Positions 24,240 through 30,682 of a stretch of 33,808 nt of DNA are shown one piece after another (positions within the stretch are counted from its first letter, which is position 1; each line of letters begins with the position of its first letter). Under the pieces are notes generated by a model. That model saw only the letters and a program-made list of their open reading frames with translations, did not search any database and had not been told where the DNA came from. This stretch comes from Streptomyces sp. SID4985 (lineage in GTDB: Bacteria > Actinomycetota > Actinomycetes > Streptomycetales > Streptomycetaceae). The translations under genes were made by a program, and so were the position numbers. The stretch lies in contig NZ_WWIR01000525.1 in the NCBI RefSeq assembly GCF_009863025.1, positions 1 to 33,808 of the forward strand, given 5' to 3'.

Positions 24240-24548
24240 ATGCCCGCACCCCGGCCCACCGCCGCACCGCGCGCCGAGTCGTACGTACGGTCCGCGCCGG
24301 CCTCTCCCTCCGCCGCTCCCTCCACGCCGTCCGCTCCGCCCGCGACGGACACGGTGCGTGACGTGATCGGCTGGGGTGTGTTCGGGTGTCTGCTCGTCCC
24401 CGTCGTCCTGCTGTGGTGCGGCAGCGCGCCGGTGACCGCCGCCGGCGCGGGACTGGGCCTCACGGCCGTGACAGGAACATGTTGGGTGCTGCTGCGCCAC
24501 TTCGAGCGTGCCGCGGCGAAGACGGAACGGCAGACACCGGTTGACTGA
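24240..24548 (+). CDS. Small two-TM membrane protein
   Basis: A 102-aa protein with a Pro/Ser/Ala-rich N-terminus (~1-40), two predicted membrane segments (GWGVFGCLLVPVVLLWCG, ~44-61; VTAAGAGLGLTAVTGTCWVLL, ~65-85) and a short basic, probably cytosolic tail. AGGGAG lies 6 nt before the ATG. Function unknown; located between the stress protein and adpA. No enzyme motif is visible. Confidence 0.75.
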   Translation: MPAPRPTAAPRAESYVRSAPASPSAAPSTPSAPPATDTVRDVIGWGVFGCLLVPVVLLWCGSAPVTAAGAGLGLTAVTGTCWVLLRHFERAAAKTERQTPVD

Positions 24549-24926
24549 CCGGTTTCCGCGCCTCGGAACGCTGCTTTTCAGCCAACTTCTGAATATCGCT
24601 CCGGAGGGGGCGCAACCACCCCTCATCCCCCGTTCCACCTGCACAAACAGGGTCCACGAGACCCCAAGCACCCTATGCGGTTTGGCCACCACGCCGAGGC
24701 GCACTTCCCTGCGCGGCCCACGAGTGCAACCCTTCGTGATCGAATGCTTCACGCCAAGTTGTCATGTCGACAATGCGTGACGTGGAGAACTGGCCACCGA
24801 CAGACCACGGCAGCCAGTAGATTCGATCTTGACTGTCTTACGGCGGGGGACTCGTGCAGGACCGAGGGGAAACGTGCAGGAGCGACACAACCGAGGAGCC
24901 GCGACCACCGAGGGGGGCTTAGCAGT
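24549..24926 (+). promoter_or_regulatory. adpA upstream region and long leader
   Basis: A 378-bp gene-free region before adpA, typical for this heavily regulated gene. Possible elements: TAGATT near 24819 and TTGACT near 24831 as promoter hexamers, and TGGCCACC near 24698 and 24791, close to the AdpA consensus TGGCSNGWWY and so compatible with autoregulation. None is strong. The frame of adpA stays open upstream to 24675, but that part has no protein similarity and lacks a Shine-Dalgarno at its start. Confidence 0.4.
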
Positions 24927-26150
24927 ATGAGCCACGACTCCACCGCAGCGCCGGATGCCGCAGCCCGGAAGCTCGCCGGGCGACGTCGCAAGGAGATCGT
25001 CGCGGTGCTGCTGTTCAGCGGCGGCCCCATCTTCGAGAGTTCCATACCGCTTTCGGTGTTCGGGATCGACCGCCAGGACGCCGGAGTACCGCGCTACCGA
25101 CTGCTGGTGTGCGGAGGCGAGGACGGCCCGCTGCGGACCACAGGGGGCCTGGAACTCACCGCGCCGCATGGCCTGGAGGCGATCTCCCGTGCGGGCACGG
25201 TCGTCGTACCGGCCTGGCGCTCGATCACCTCACCACCGCCGGAGGAGGCGCTCGACGCCCTCCGCCGCGCGCATGAGGAGGGGGCCCGCATCGTCGGCCT
25301 GTGCACCGGGGCGTTCGTCCTGGCGGCGGCCGGCCTGCTGGACGGACGGCCGGCGACCACCCACTGGATGTACGCGCCGACGCTGGCCAAGCGCTATCCG
25401 TCGGTGCACGTCGATCCACGGGAACTCTTCGTGGACGACGGCGACGTACTGACCTCCGCGGGGACGGCGGCCGGGATCGACCTCTGTCTCCACATCGTGC
25501 GGACGGACCACGGCAACGAGGCGGCGGGCGCGCTCGCCCGGCGCCTGGTGGTCCCGCCGCGCCGCAGCGGCGGTCAGGAGCGCTATCTCGACAGGTCTTT
25601 ACCAGAGGAGATCGGCGCCGACCCGCTGGCCGAGGTCGTCGCCTGGGCGCTGGAACACCTCCACGAGCAGTTCGACGTGGAGACGCTGGCGGCACGCGCC
25701 TATATGAGCCGCCGTACGTTCGACCGCCGTTTCCGCTCGCTCACCGGCAGCGCGCCGCTGCAGTGGCTGATCACCCAGCGGGTGCTCCAGGCACAGCGGC
25801 TGCTCGAGACCTCGGACTACTCCGTGGACGAGGTCGCGGGGCGGTGCGGCTTCCGCTCACCGGTCGCGCTGCGCGGGCACTTCCGCCGCCAGCTCGGCTC
25901 GTCGCCCGCCGCCTACCGGGCCGCCTACCGGGCCCGCAGGCCACAGGGCGAGCGGCCGGTCGAGCAGGAGTCGCCGCTGCCGCCGCCCGGGGTGTCCGGC
26001 GCCGCGCCGGTCGGCCTGGCCGGCCATGGCGTGGTCGGCCAGGTGCCCGCCGTACTGCACTCGGAGCGTGACGGGGGAGTCCCGCTCCAGAGCCGCAGGC
26101 ACACGGCGGGCGCGGTGAGCCTGCTGCCGGGGGCGCGGGGCGGGGTCTGA
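24927..26150 (+). CDS. adpA: Pleiotropic regulator AdpA (BldH)
   Basis: A 407-aa AraC/XylS-family master regulator of Streptomyces morphology and antibiotic production. The N-terminal DJ-1/PfpI-like dimerisation domain (~20-190) includes GLCTGAFVLAAAGLLDGRPATTHW; the C-terminal double HTH (~230-330) includes MSRRTFDRRFRSLTGSAPLQWLITQRVLQAQRLLETSDYSVDEVAGRCGFRS. A variable Pro-rich tail follows. ATG at 24927 has GAGGGGGG ~9 nt upstream. Leu225, in the linker between domains (RSLPEE), is encoded by TTA at 25599-25601, the bldA-dependent codon known in adpA. orn follows, matching the conserved adpA-orn order. Confidence 0.96.
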   Translation: MSHDSTAAPDAAARKLAGRRRKEIVAVLLFSGGPIFESSIPLSVFGIDRQDAGVPRYRLLVCGGEDGPLRTTGGLELTAPHGLEAISRAGTVVVPAWRSITSPPPEEALDALRRAHEEGARIVGLCTGAFVLAAAGLLDGRPATTHWMYAPTLAKRYPSVHVDPRELFVDDGDVLTSAGTAAGIDLCLHIVRTDHGNEAAGALARRLVVPPRRSGGQERYLDRSLPEEIGADPLAEVVAWALEHLHEQFDVETLAARAYMSRRTFDRRFRSLTGSAPLQWLITQRVLQAQRLLETSDYSVDEVAGRCGFRSPVALRGHFRRQLGSSPAAYRAAYRARRPQGERPVEQESPLPPPGVSGAAPVGLAGHGVVGQVPAVLHSERDGGVPLQSRRHTAGAVSLLPGARGGV

Positions 26151-26170
26151 CCCCGTAGGGATGTCGGAGG

Positions 26171-26207
26171 GAGGGGAGGAGGCGGAAGTCACACGCCTCC
26201 TCCCCTC
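26171..26207 (+). terminator. Terminator of adpA
   Basis: Perfect 14-bp stem GAGGGGAGGAGGCG (26171-26184) with CGCCTCCTCCCCTC (26194-26207), 9-nt loop, 20 bp after the adpA stop. It separates adpA from orn. Confidence 0.85.
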
Positions 26208-26246
26208 TCCCATACCTGGCGTACGGCCGGGTTCAGCTGGGGTCGG

Positions 26247-26262
26247 CTCACCGTAAGGTGAG
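26247..26262 (+). promoter_or_regulatory. Hairpin over the orn ribosome binding site
   Basis: CTCACC (26247-26252), loop GTAA (26253-26256), GGTGAG (26257-26262): a perfect 6-bp stem closed by a GNRA-type tetraloop. The right arm is the Shine-Dalgarno (AAGGTGAG) of orn, 4 nt before its ATG. It would hide the ribosome site when folded. Confidence 0.6.
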
Positions 26263-26266
26263 ACAC

Positions 26267-26869
26267 ATGAACGATCGCATGGTGTGGATCGACTGCGAGA
26301 TGACCGGCCTCTCGCTGTCCGACGACGCGCTTATCGAGGTGGCCGCCCTCGTCACCGACTCCGAGCTGAACGTGCTCGGCGAGGGCGTGGACATCGTCAT
26401 CCGTCCGCCGGACTCCGCGCTGGAGACGATGCCGGAGGTGGTGCGCCAGATGCACACCGCGTCCGGCCTGCTGGAGGAGCTGGCGGGCGGTACGACGCTG
26501 GCCGACGCCGAGGAGCAGGTGCTCGCGTACATCCGTGAGCACGTCAAGGAGCCGGGCAAGGCCCCGCTGTGCGGCAACTCCGTCGGCACCGACCGCGGCT
26601 TCCTGCTGCGCGACATGCCCACGCTGGAGGCGCACCTCCACTACCGCATCGTGGATGTCTCCTCGATCAAGGAGCTGGCCCGGCGCTGGTACCCGAGGGC
26701 GTACTTCAACAGCCCGGAGAAGAACGGCAACCACCGCGCCCTGGCCGACATCCGCGAGTCCATCGCGGAGCTGCGCTACTACCGCGAGGCGGTCTTCGTC
26801 CCCCAGCCCGGCCCGGACTCCGAGACGGCCCGGACGATCGCCGCGAAGTACGTCCTGCCCCCGCAGTAG
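26267..26869 (+). CDS. orn: Oligoribonuclease Orn
   Basis: A 200-aa DEDDh 3'-5' exoribonuclease that degrades 2-5 nt RNAs and pGpG (the c-di-GMP breakdown product). Exonuclease motifs: [11 protein letters not shown] (Asp9, Glu11), [16 protein letters not shown] (Asp) and [14 protein letters not shown] (His, Asp near the C-terminus). ATG at 26267 is preferred over the in-frame GTG at 26258 because AAGGTGAG lies directly upstream and the family N-terminus matches. Cytosolic. The position after adpA is conserved in Streptomyces. Its ribosome site is within a small hairpin. Confidence 0.95.
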   Translation: MNDRMVWIDCEMTGLSLSDDALIEVAALVTDSELNVLGEGVDIVIRPPDSALETMPEVVRQMHTASGLLEELAGGTTLADAEEQVLAYIREHVKEPGKAPLCGNSVGTDRGFLLRDMPTLEAHLHYRIVDVSSIKELARRWYPRAYFNSPEKNGNHRALADIRESIAELRYYREAVFVPQPGPDSETARTIAAKYVLPPQ

Positions 26870-26900
26870 CCCCCACACGGAAACGTGTGCGCGAGCACCC

Positions 26901-26927
26901 CCGAGAACCCTGTAGACTTCTTCTCGG
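26901..26927. promoter_or_regulatory. tRNA-His promoter region with 7-bp dyad
   Basis: CCGAGAA (26901-26907) and TTCTCGG (26921-26927) form a perfect inverted repeat enclosing TGTAGACT, whose TAGACT (26913-26918) is a plausible -10 for the tRNA. Alternatively the dyad is an orn terminator. No good -35 was found. Confidence 0.35.
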
Positions 26928-26962
26928 CCGGTCGGGGAACGACAAGTTCAACCGCCGGTCGT

Positions 26963-27036
26963 GGTGGGTGTAGCTCAGCTGGCAGAGCACCTGGTTGTGG
27001 TCCAGGATGTCGCGGGTTCAAGTCCCGTCACTCACC
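26963..27036 (+). tRNA. tRNA-His (anticodon GTG)
   Basis: Full cloverleaf: acceptor GTGGGTG (26964-26970) with CACTCAC (27029-27035), D arm GCTCAGCTGGCAGAGC, anticodon arm CCTGGTTGTGGTCCAGG (anticodon GTG), T arm CGGGTTCAAGTCCCG. The extra 5' G typical of tRNA-His (26963) faces C at 27036. CCA is not encoded. Confidence 0.96.
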
Positions 27037-27042
27037 CTGATG

Positions 27043-27082
27043 GACTGAGGGCCGATCCGTTCCGACGGACCGGCCCTCAGTC
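27043..27082 (+). terminator. Terminator downstream of tRNA-His
   Basis: GACTGAGGGCCGATCCGT (27043-27060) pairs with ACGGACCGGCCCTCAGTC (27065-27082) at 17 of 18 positions around TCCG, followed by GTTTCC. Strong intrinsic terminator. Confidence 0.92.
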
Positions 27083-27134
27083 GTTTCCGCATCGGGCGGC
27101 GCCTCCACGAGTGAACCCAGGCGCACCAGCCCGG

Positions 27135-27650
27135 CTAGGCGCCGGTCCGCCCGTCGACGAGTTCCCGTACGACATCGAGATGGCCGTTGTGCCGGGACGT
27201 CTCCTCGATGAGGTGGAGAATCACCCACCGAAGATCGACGTACCGCCCGTCCCCGATGGGACGCCTGGCCTCCACATCCAGCTCGCACTCGGCCACCAGC
27301 CGCCGATAACGCTCACTCTGCTCCTCGTACTCGGCGAGCAACCGGGCCAGCGGAACATCGACCGCCGTCCGCATCTCCGGGTCCGGATCATCATCGGTGG
27401 CCTCGGCCAGCGGCCCCTCGATCTCCTCCCCCAGGAACATCACCTGGAACCAGTAGTACTCCACCCACCGCAGATGACTGATCAACCCGCACAACGTCAT
27501 CAACGGCGACCCCGGCAGCGGCGCCCTCCGCGCGTCCTCGGCAGACACCCCCTCACACTTGGCCCGCGCGGTGTCCCGGGCGTAGTCGAGAAAGGTGGTG
27601 AGCTGCGCACGCTCGTCCCAGGTGGGGGGCGTGTCGGTTCGTTGGGTCAT
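27135..27650 (-). CDS. DinB-family (DUF664) protein
   Basis: A 171-aa four-helix-bundle protein of the DinB/YfiT superfamily. Putative metal-site His residues lie in LISHLRWVEYYWF (~55-67) and in LIEETSRHNGHLDVVRELVDG near the C-terminus, the family's HxxxH-like element. These proteins are often thiol-dependent transferases or stress proteins; the substrate is unknown here. The start is ATG at 27650 (MTQRTDTPPTW); the frame continues upstream without homology. No Shine-Dalgarno is visible, so a leaderless transcript is possible. It is 37 bp downstream of the XRE regulator gene on the same strand. Confidence 0.88.
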   Translation of the reverse strand: MTQRTDTPPTWDERAQLTTFLDYARDTARAKCEGVSAEDARRAPLPGSPLMTLCGLISHLRWVEYYWFQVMFLGEEIEGPLAEATDDDPDPEMRTAVDVPLARLLAEYEEQSERYRRLVAECELDVEARRPIGDGRYVDLRWVILHLIEETSRHNGHLDVVRELVDGRTGA

Positions 27651-27687
27651 CGGGGGGAGTCTGCCGCGACAGGGGAGGCGTGTCGAC

Positions 27688-28554
27688 TCAGTTCTCCGGG
27701 CGGTCCAACGCCTCGATGGCCCGGCGGATGAGGGCGCGGGCGTCGGGGCCGTAGACGGCCATCGAGCGGAGCTGCTCGAATGCCACCAAGTGGAGTTCGA
27801 TCTCCGATGGTTGGGTGATCCGTACGCGGGCGGACACCAGCTCGACGCTGACGAGGCGGTCGTCATAGACGTGGAACGTCTCGCGCGGCCACTGCTGCCT
27901 GGACGCCGTGTTCGCGGGGATGATGCCGAGCGAGACCTGTGGGAGGGCGCCGGCGGTGAGCAGGTAGCCGAGTTGTGCGGCCATGGCCTCGGTGTCGCAG
28001 ACGCGGTAGTGGAGGACTGGCTCCTCCACTACGAATACGAAGCGGCGGCCCGGCTCGTGGATGATCCTGCTGCGCTCGACCCGGGCGCGGGCGGCGGCCG
28101 CGCTGTCGTCCACGGGAACGTCCCGAAACCGGGCGCTGATCCCGAGCACTCCGGCGGCGTATCCCTCCGTTTGCAGCAGGCCGGGCACGAGCGAGGAGGA
28201 GTAGACCCGGAAGAGGTCCGTGTCGCGGAAGAGGTTGGGTTCGCTGCCCTGAAGCACCTTGAGCCCGGCACGCACCTGGGTGCGCCACTCGGTATAGAGG
28301 GATTCCGCGTGCAGAGACTGGGCGACGAGCCCGTCAGCCTGATCCGGGATACCACAGGCCACGCACCAGGCTCTTATGTCCCGGGCCGTGGGTGCGGTGC
28401 GGGCGTTCTCGATCCGGCTCGTCTTGGCGTGGTGCCAGCCGCACCGGTCGGCCAACTCCACGACCGTCAGCCCGGCGCTCTTGCGCATGTCGCGCAGCCT
28501 GTGGGCGACGACTTCGCGTGCCGCCTGAGCGGCCGACGACGGGGAAACGGGCAT
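27688..28554 (-). CDS. XRE-family regulator with DUF5753 (WhiJ/Scr-like)
   Basis: A 288-aa DNA-binding protein. The N-terminal Cro/C1-type HTH (~16-70: LRDMRKSAGLTVVELADRCGWHHAKTSRIENARTAPTARDIRAW) is followed by the DUF5753 domain (~95-280: LFRVYSSSLVPGLLQTEGYAAGVL, VFVVEEPVLHYRV, VSLGIIPANT, FHVYDDRLVSVEL). Streptomyces carry dozens of such regulators (WhiJ group), commonly paired with a small DUF397 or DUF6879 protein; some pairs behave like toxin-antitoxin modules. Here the partners are the two genes upstream, with a 27-bp spacer. Likely binds the phased half-sites in the divergent promoter region (inference). Confidence 0.92.
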   Translation of the reverse strand: MPVSPSSAAQAAREVVAHRLRDMRKSAGLTVVELADRCGWHHAKTSRIENARTAPTARDIRAWCVACGIPDQADGLVAQSLHAESLYTEWRTQVRAGLKVLQGSEPNLFRDTDLFRVYSSSLVPGLLQTEGYAAGVLGISARFRDVPVDDSAAAARARVERSRIIHEPGRRFVFVVEEPVLHYRVCDTEAMAAQLGYLLTAGALPQVSLGIIPANTASRQQWPRETFHVYDDRLVSVELVSARVRITQPSEIELHLVAFEQLRSMAVYGPDARALIRRAIEALDRPEN

Positions 28555-28581
28555 GAACTGGCCTGTCCGGTGCGTGCTGGA

Positions 28582-29115
28582 TCAGTGGATCTCGTACTGG
28601 TCGTGCGGAATGGCTCGCGCCCAGACCGTATCGAAGGCTTCACTGCACAGCTTCGCCGCCGTGGGATCGTCGGTGACCTCCCCGCCCGCGGACGCGCCCG
28701 ATCCCGTGAAGTGGTTCCATCGGACCACCTGTCCGTCGATGACCCAGAAGTCGTTGGCGGGCAGAGCGATCACGCCGGTCCGGCGACGCGGGAACCAGCG
28801 CACCTGCTCTCCGGCAGCCACGTTGGTGAAGGTGTTGTCGTACAGAAAGCGGGTGTACTCGCTCACCGGCTCGGAGACGATCCGGGCCCGGCGGATGACG
28901 ACACCCCGGGCCACGGTCTCCCGCACCAGGTCCAGCCATGGCCGCCACCAGGACGCACGGTCGGCAGGGTCATGCCGGAATCCCTCGCGCCACTCGGCGA
29001 AGGGGCCGCGCTCGTAGTCGACGGCGTACGAGTCGCGCATCTCCAGGTGGACGGCGGACCGTTGCGCAGACGCGAGCAGGTCAGTGAACTCGACTGGCAG
29101 CACGTTCGACGGCAT
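28582..29115 (-). CDS. DUF6879-family protein
   Basis: A 177-aa soluble protein of the DUF6879 type, typically encoded beside XRE/DUF5753 regulators. Recognisable: FTDLLASAQRSAVHLEMRDSYAVDYERGPFAEWREG (~9-45), GVVIRRARIVSEPVSEYTRFLYDNTFTNVAAGEQVRWFPRR (~70-112), and DFWVIDGQVVRWNHFTGSG. ATG at 29115 is 6 nt from GGGAGG; GTG at 29118 also exists. It overlaps the upstream small gene by 35 bp, so the two are translated from one message. Biochemical function unknown; proposed as the partner or antagonist of the XRE protein. Confidence 0.88.
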   Translation of the reverse strand: MPSNVLPVEFTDLLASAQRSAVHLEMRDSYAVDYERGPFAEWREGFRHDPADRASWWRPWLDLVRETVARGVVIRRARIVSEPVSEYTRFLYDNTFTNVAAGEQVRWFPRRRTGVIALPANDFWVIDGQVVRWNHFTGSGASAGGEVTDDPTAAKLCSEAFDTVWARAIPHDQYEIH

Positions 29116-29347
29116 CACATGCCTCCCTGATCATCGGCACCATACGGGCGGGGATACGGATCACGGCCTCGTGCTCGGGAATGCCGACCGCGTGTCCGGG
29201 CAGCTCCAACGCGGCGCATTCCGCCCGCAGTTCCGGGCTCGGCTTCCACCCCTGGAAGACCAGTTCGCTGGCCTCCGGATCGACCCACACCGTCGGACTC
29301 TCGTGGTCTCCCGTGTTCGGGTCGATACCGATGAACACTAGCGCCAC
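29081..29347 (-). CDS. 88-aa accessory protein of the XRE/DUF6879 cassette
   Basis: An 88-aa acidic protein (FIGIDPNTGDHESPTVWVDPEASELVFQGWKPSPEL, then an ECAALELPGHAVGIPEHEAVIRIPARMVPMIREACDAVERA helix). The start is GTG at 29347, 5 nt after a perfect AAGGAGG; an ATG at 29362 lies upstream of that Shine-Dalgarno and is rejected. First gene of the minus-strand cassette, overlapping DUF6879 by 35 bp. It may play the role that DUF397 proteins have in other cassettes, but it lacks the WRKSSYSG DUF397 signature, so the family is unassigned. Confidence 0.78.
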   Translation of the reverse strand: MALVFIGIDPNTGDHESPTVWVDPEASELVFQGWKPSPELRAECAALELPGHAVGIPEHEAVIRIPARMVPMIREACDAVERAASRVH

Positions 29348-29367
29348 CGCTGCCTCCTTCACTGGGT

Positions 29368-29470
29368 TGTGCAGGACTGTGCATCACGATGAGGTTGGAG
29401 GATCGGGTCGTCAAGACTGCCTAGGCGTGAGTACACACGTAAGAGCGAGTGTCACGCACAAAAATGCACA
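29368..29470. promoter_or_regulatory. Phased TGTGCA / TGCACA half-sites in divergent promoter region
   Basis: TGTGCA at 29368-29373 and 29378-29383 (10 bp apart), and, in inverted orientation, CGCACA at 29455-29460 and TGCACA at 29465-29470 (again 10 bp apart). The pairs are ~87 bp apart centre to centre in the gap between the XRE cassette and the 242-aa gene. A further TGTGCC (29479-29484) overlaps the putative plus-strand -35. The layout suggests cooperative binding or looping by the cassette's regulator. Confidence 0.5.
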
Positions 29471-29474
29471 TCAC

Positions 29475-29504
29475 TGGCTGTGCCGTACCTCGCTTCCCTA
29501 GCGT
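29475..29504 (+). promoter_or_regulatory. Putative promoter of the 242-aa gene operon
   Basis: TGGCTG (29475-29480), 18-bp spacer, TAGCGT (29499-29504). The -10 is a common Streptomyces form; the -35 is weak. It would start transcription ~25 bp before the ATG at 29538. Confidence 0.4.
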
Positions 29505-29537
29505 CACCGGAGACCACCGACTCCGAGGGAGACCCAT

Positions 29538-30266
29538 ATGCACTACGGCCGCGTCACCCAACCCGCCACCTTCCCCTCTCGAAGCGAACCGCCCGATGCC
29601 ATCCGGGACTGGCTGGCCGGCGCGCACGCCTCCCCCGAGCAGGCCCGGCGGGAATGGAGCAGGTGTGGCGTCGCGCTGCTCCCGCTCGGCCCCCGTTTCG
29701 ACGCCGTCCGCATTCCCGGCGATCTCCTCCACGCCGCTGTCGGCGGCGGAGACATCGGCAACGTCCTCAACGGCCCCGTCATCCACGACGTACGAACCCT
29801 CGGTCCCACCTACTGGGCCCTGGTTCCCCACCAGGGCGACTGGCCCGGCGACCCGGAAACCCCGCTCCTCAGCCACGGCACGTACCTGGGCGTGCCCGAC
29901 CTCATCGTCACCGGCCCGCCCGGCTCCTTCTGGGTGACTCCGCCCAGCCGTCGGCACCACCTGTGCCGCGCCGAGGACGTACTGGCTCTCATCGACTACG
30001 GCAGAAAGGAGTTGGGGCGGGAACGCACGACCAACGCGGAAAGACTGAGCGCTCTCGCTCAGGAACTGCCCCCGCCCGACACCCTGTCCGACGACCGCCT
30101 ACGGGGCCGTTCCTGCGTCTGGTGCGGCACCCCGCTCACCGTCGAGACCGCTTTCCTCGACTTCGGCCAACTGCTCTCACCCCAGCGCTGGTTCCCCCGC
30201 GCCTGCCGCCCCTGCACCGGCGAGCGGACCGAGCGCGCGCGGGTGGGCCGGGACGGGCGGAAGTGA
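29538..30266 (+). CDS. 242-aa protein with C-terminal Cys pairs, unknown
   Basis: A 242-aa soluble protein. The N-terminal domain (~18-155) reads AIRDWLAGAHASPEQARREWSRCGVALLPLGPRFDAVRIPGDLL, then GPVIHDVRTLGPTYWALVP and LGVPDLIVTGPPGSFWVTPP. The PLGPRFDAVRIP and WALVP pattern recalls the N-terminal part of actinobacterial Prim-Pol-like proteins, but no catalytic acidic triad is evident, so function is not assigned. The C-terminal CVWCGTPL ... CRPC (~195-230) could bind zinc. GAGGGAGA lies 6 nt before the ATG. First gene of a three-gene overlapping set diverging from the XRE cassette, where such proteins are often found. Confidence 0.82.
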   Translation: MHYGRVTQPATFPSRSEPPDAIRDWLAGAHASPEQARREWSRCGVALLPLGPRFDAVRIPGDLLHAAVGGGDIGNVLNGPVIHDVRTLGPTYWALVPHQGDWPGDPETPLLSHGTYLGVPDLIVTGPPGSFWVTPPSRRHHLCRAEDVLALIDYGRKELGRERTTNAERLSALAQELPPPDTLSDDRLRGRSCVWCGTPLTVETAFLDFGQLLSPQRWFPRACRPCTGERTERARVGRDGRK

Positions 30267-30433
30267 ACCCCGACCCCGGCCCCGAGCCGCCGCCGTCGTA
30301 CATCACTCCCGCCTGCGCCCGCTGCGGCCACTACTTCCAGCCCGGCGAGCCCTACGACGTCGTACCCGTCGAGTCCGGCACCGGCGTCGCCCCGGACGCG
30401 TACCGCCACCGGGAACCGTGCGCTCCCTCGTGA
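30263..30433 (+). CDS. 56-aa zinc-finger-like protein
   Basis: A 56-aa protein read from GTG at 30263, overlapping the previous stop in GTGA. It contains ACARCGHYFQPGEPYDVVPVES and YRHREPC: a CxxC pair plus HxxxC that could hold one zinc, as in short zinc ribbons. No family recognised. Its stop overlaps the next start in the same GTGA manner. Confidence 0.65.
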   Translation: MNPDPGPEPPPSYITPACARCGHYFQPGEPYDVVPVESGTGVAPDAYRHREPCAPS

Positions 30434-30600
30434 CCGCCAAGGGTTTCGAATCGATGGAGGAGACCGACTACCTACTGCGCTCGCGCGCCAATGCCGCACG
30501 GCTCCTGGCCGCGGCTGAGCGCGTCCGCAAGCGCCGCGCGCTCATCGGCGGGACCACGGAGGAACAGCCCGCCGTAGTGGAAGAGAGCGACGACGGATGA
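30430..30600 (+). pseudogene. C-terminal remnant of a Phd/YefM antitoxin
   Basis: A 56-aa frame from GTG at 30430 (GTGA overlap), with an in-frame ATG at 30454. FESMEETDYLLRSRANAARLL closely matches the E. coli YefM C-terminal segment SLEETAYLLRSPANARRL, the part that binds and neutralises YoeB. The ~50-residue N-terminal DNA-binding domain is missing: upstream sequence in this frame is unrelated and belongs to the zinc-finger-like gene in another frame. No YoeB/Txe toxin follows. Either a relic or a trimmed, still translated neutralising peptide; its coupled start and open frame argue it may be expressed. Confidence 0.65.
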
Positions 30601-30682
30601 GCCGGATCTGTTGCGACATGCGGGACCGCGAGGCCGACGCAACACCGTCGAACGCCGCATCGACCGCCTGAGAGAAACGTCA
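30596..30682 (+). pseudogene. Probable IS5-type transposase scar
   Basis: One frame reads RGRRNTVERRIDRLRE, very close to the GRNTVERCINRLKQWRG segment at the C-terminal catalytic Glu of Streptomyces IS5-family DDE transposases. Flanking residues do not continue the similarity and no terminal repeats or D..D parts are present, so at most a short relic remains. It lies exactly where the YefM-like frame ends. Confidence 0.4.

Noticed and set aside
24675..24926. N-terminal extension of AdpA from 24675
   Set aside because: No Shine-Dalgarno and no AdpA similarity in the extension; the start at 24927 with GAGGGGGG gives the known AdpA N-terminus and length.
30597..30671. 24-aa ORF overlapping the YefM-like stop (ATGA)
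   Set aside because: Although coupled by overlap, it is very short and Cys/Asp/Ala-rich without a recognisable toxin sequence. It more likely falls within the transposase scar.
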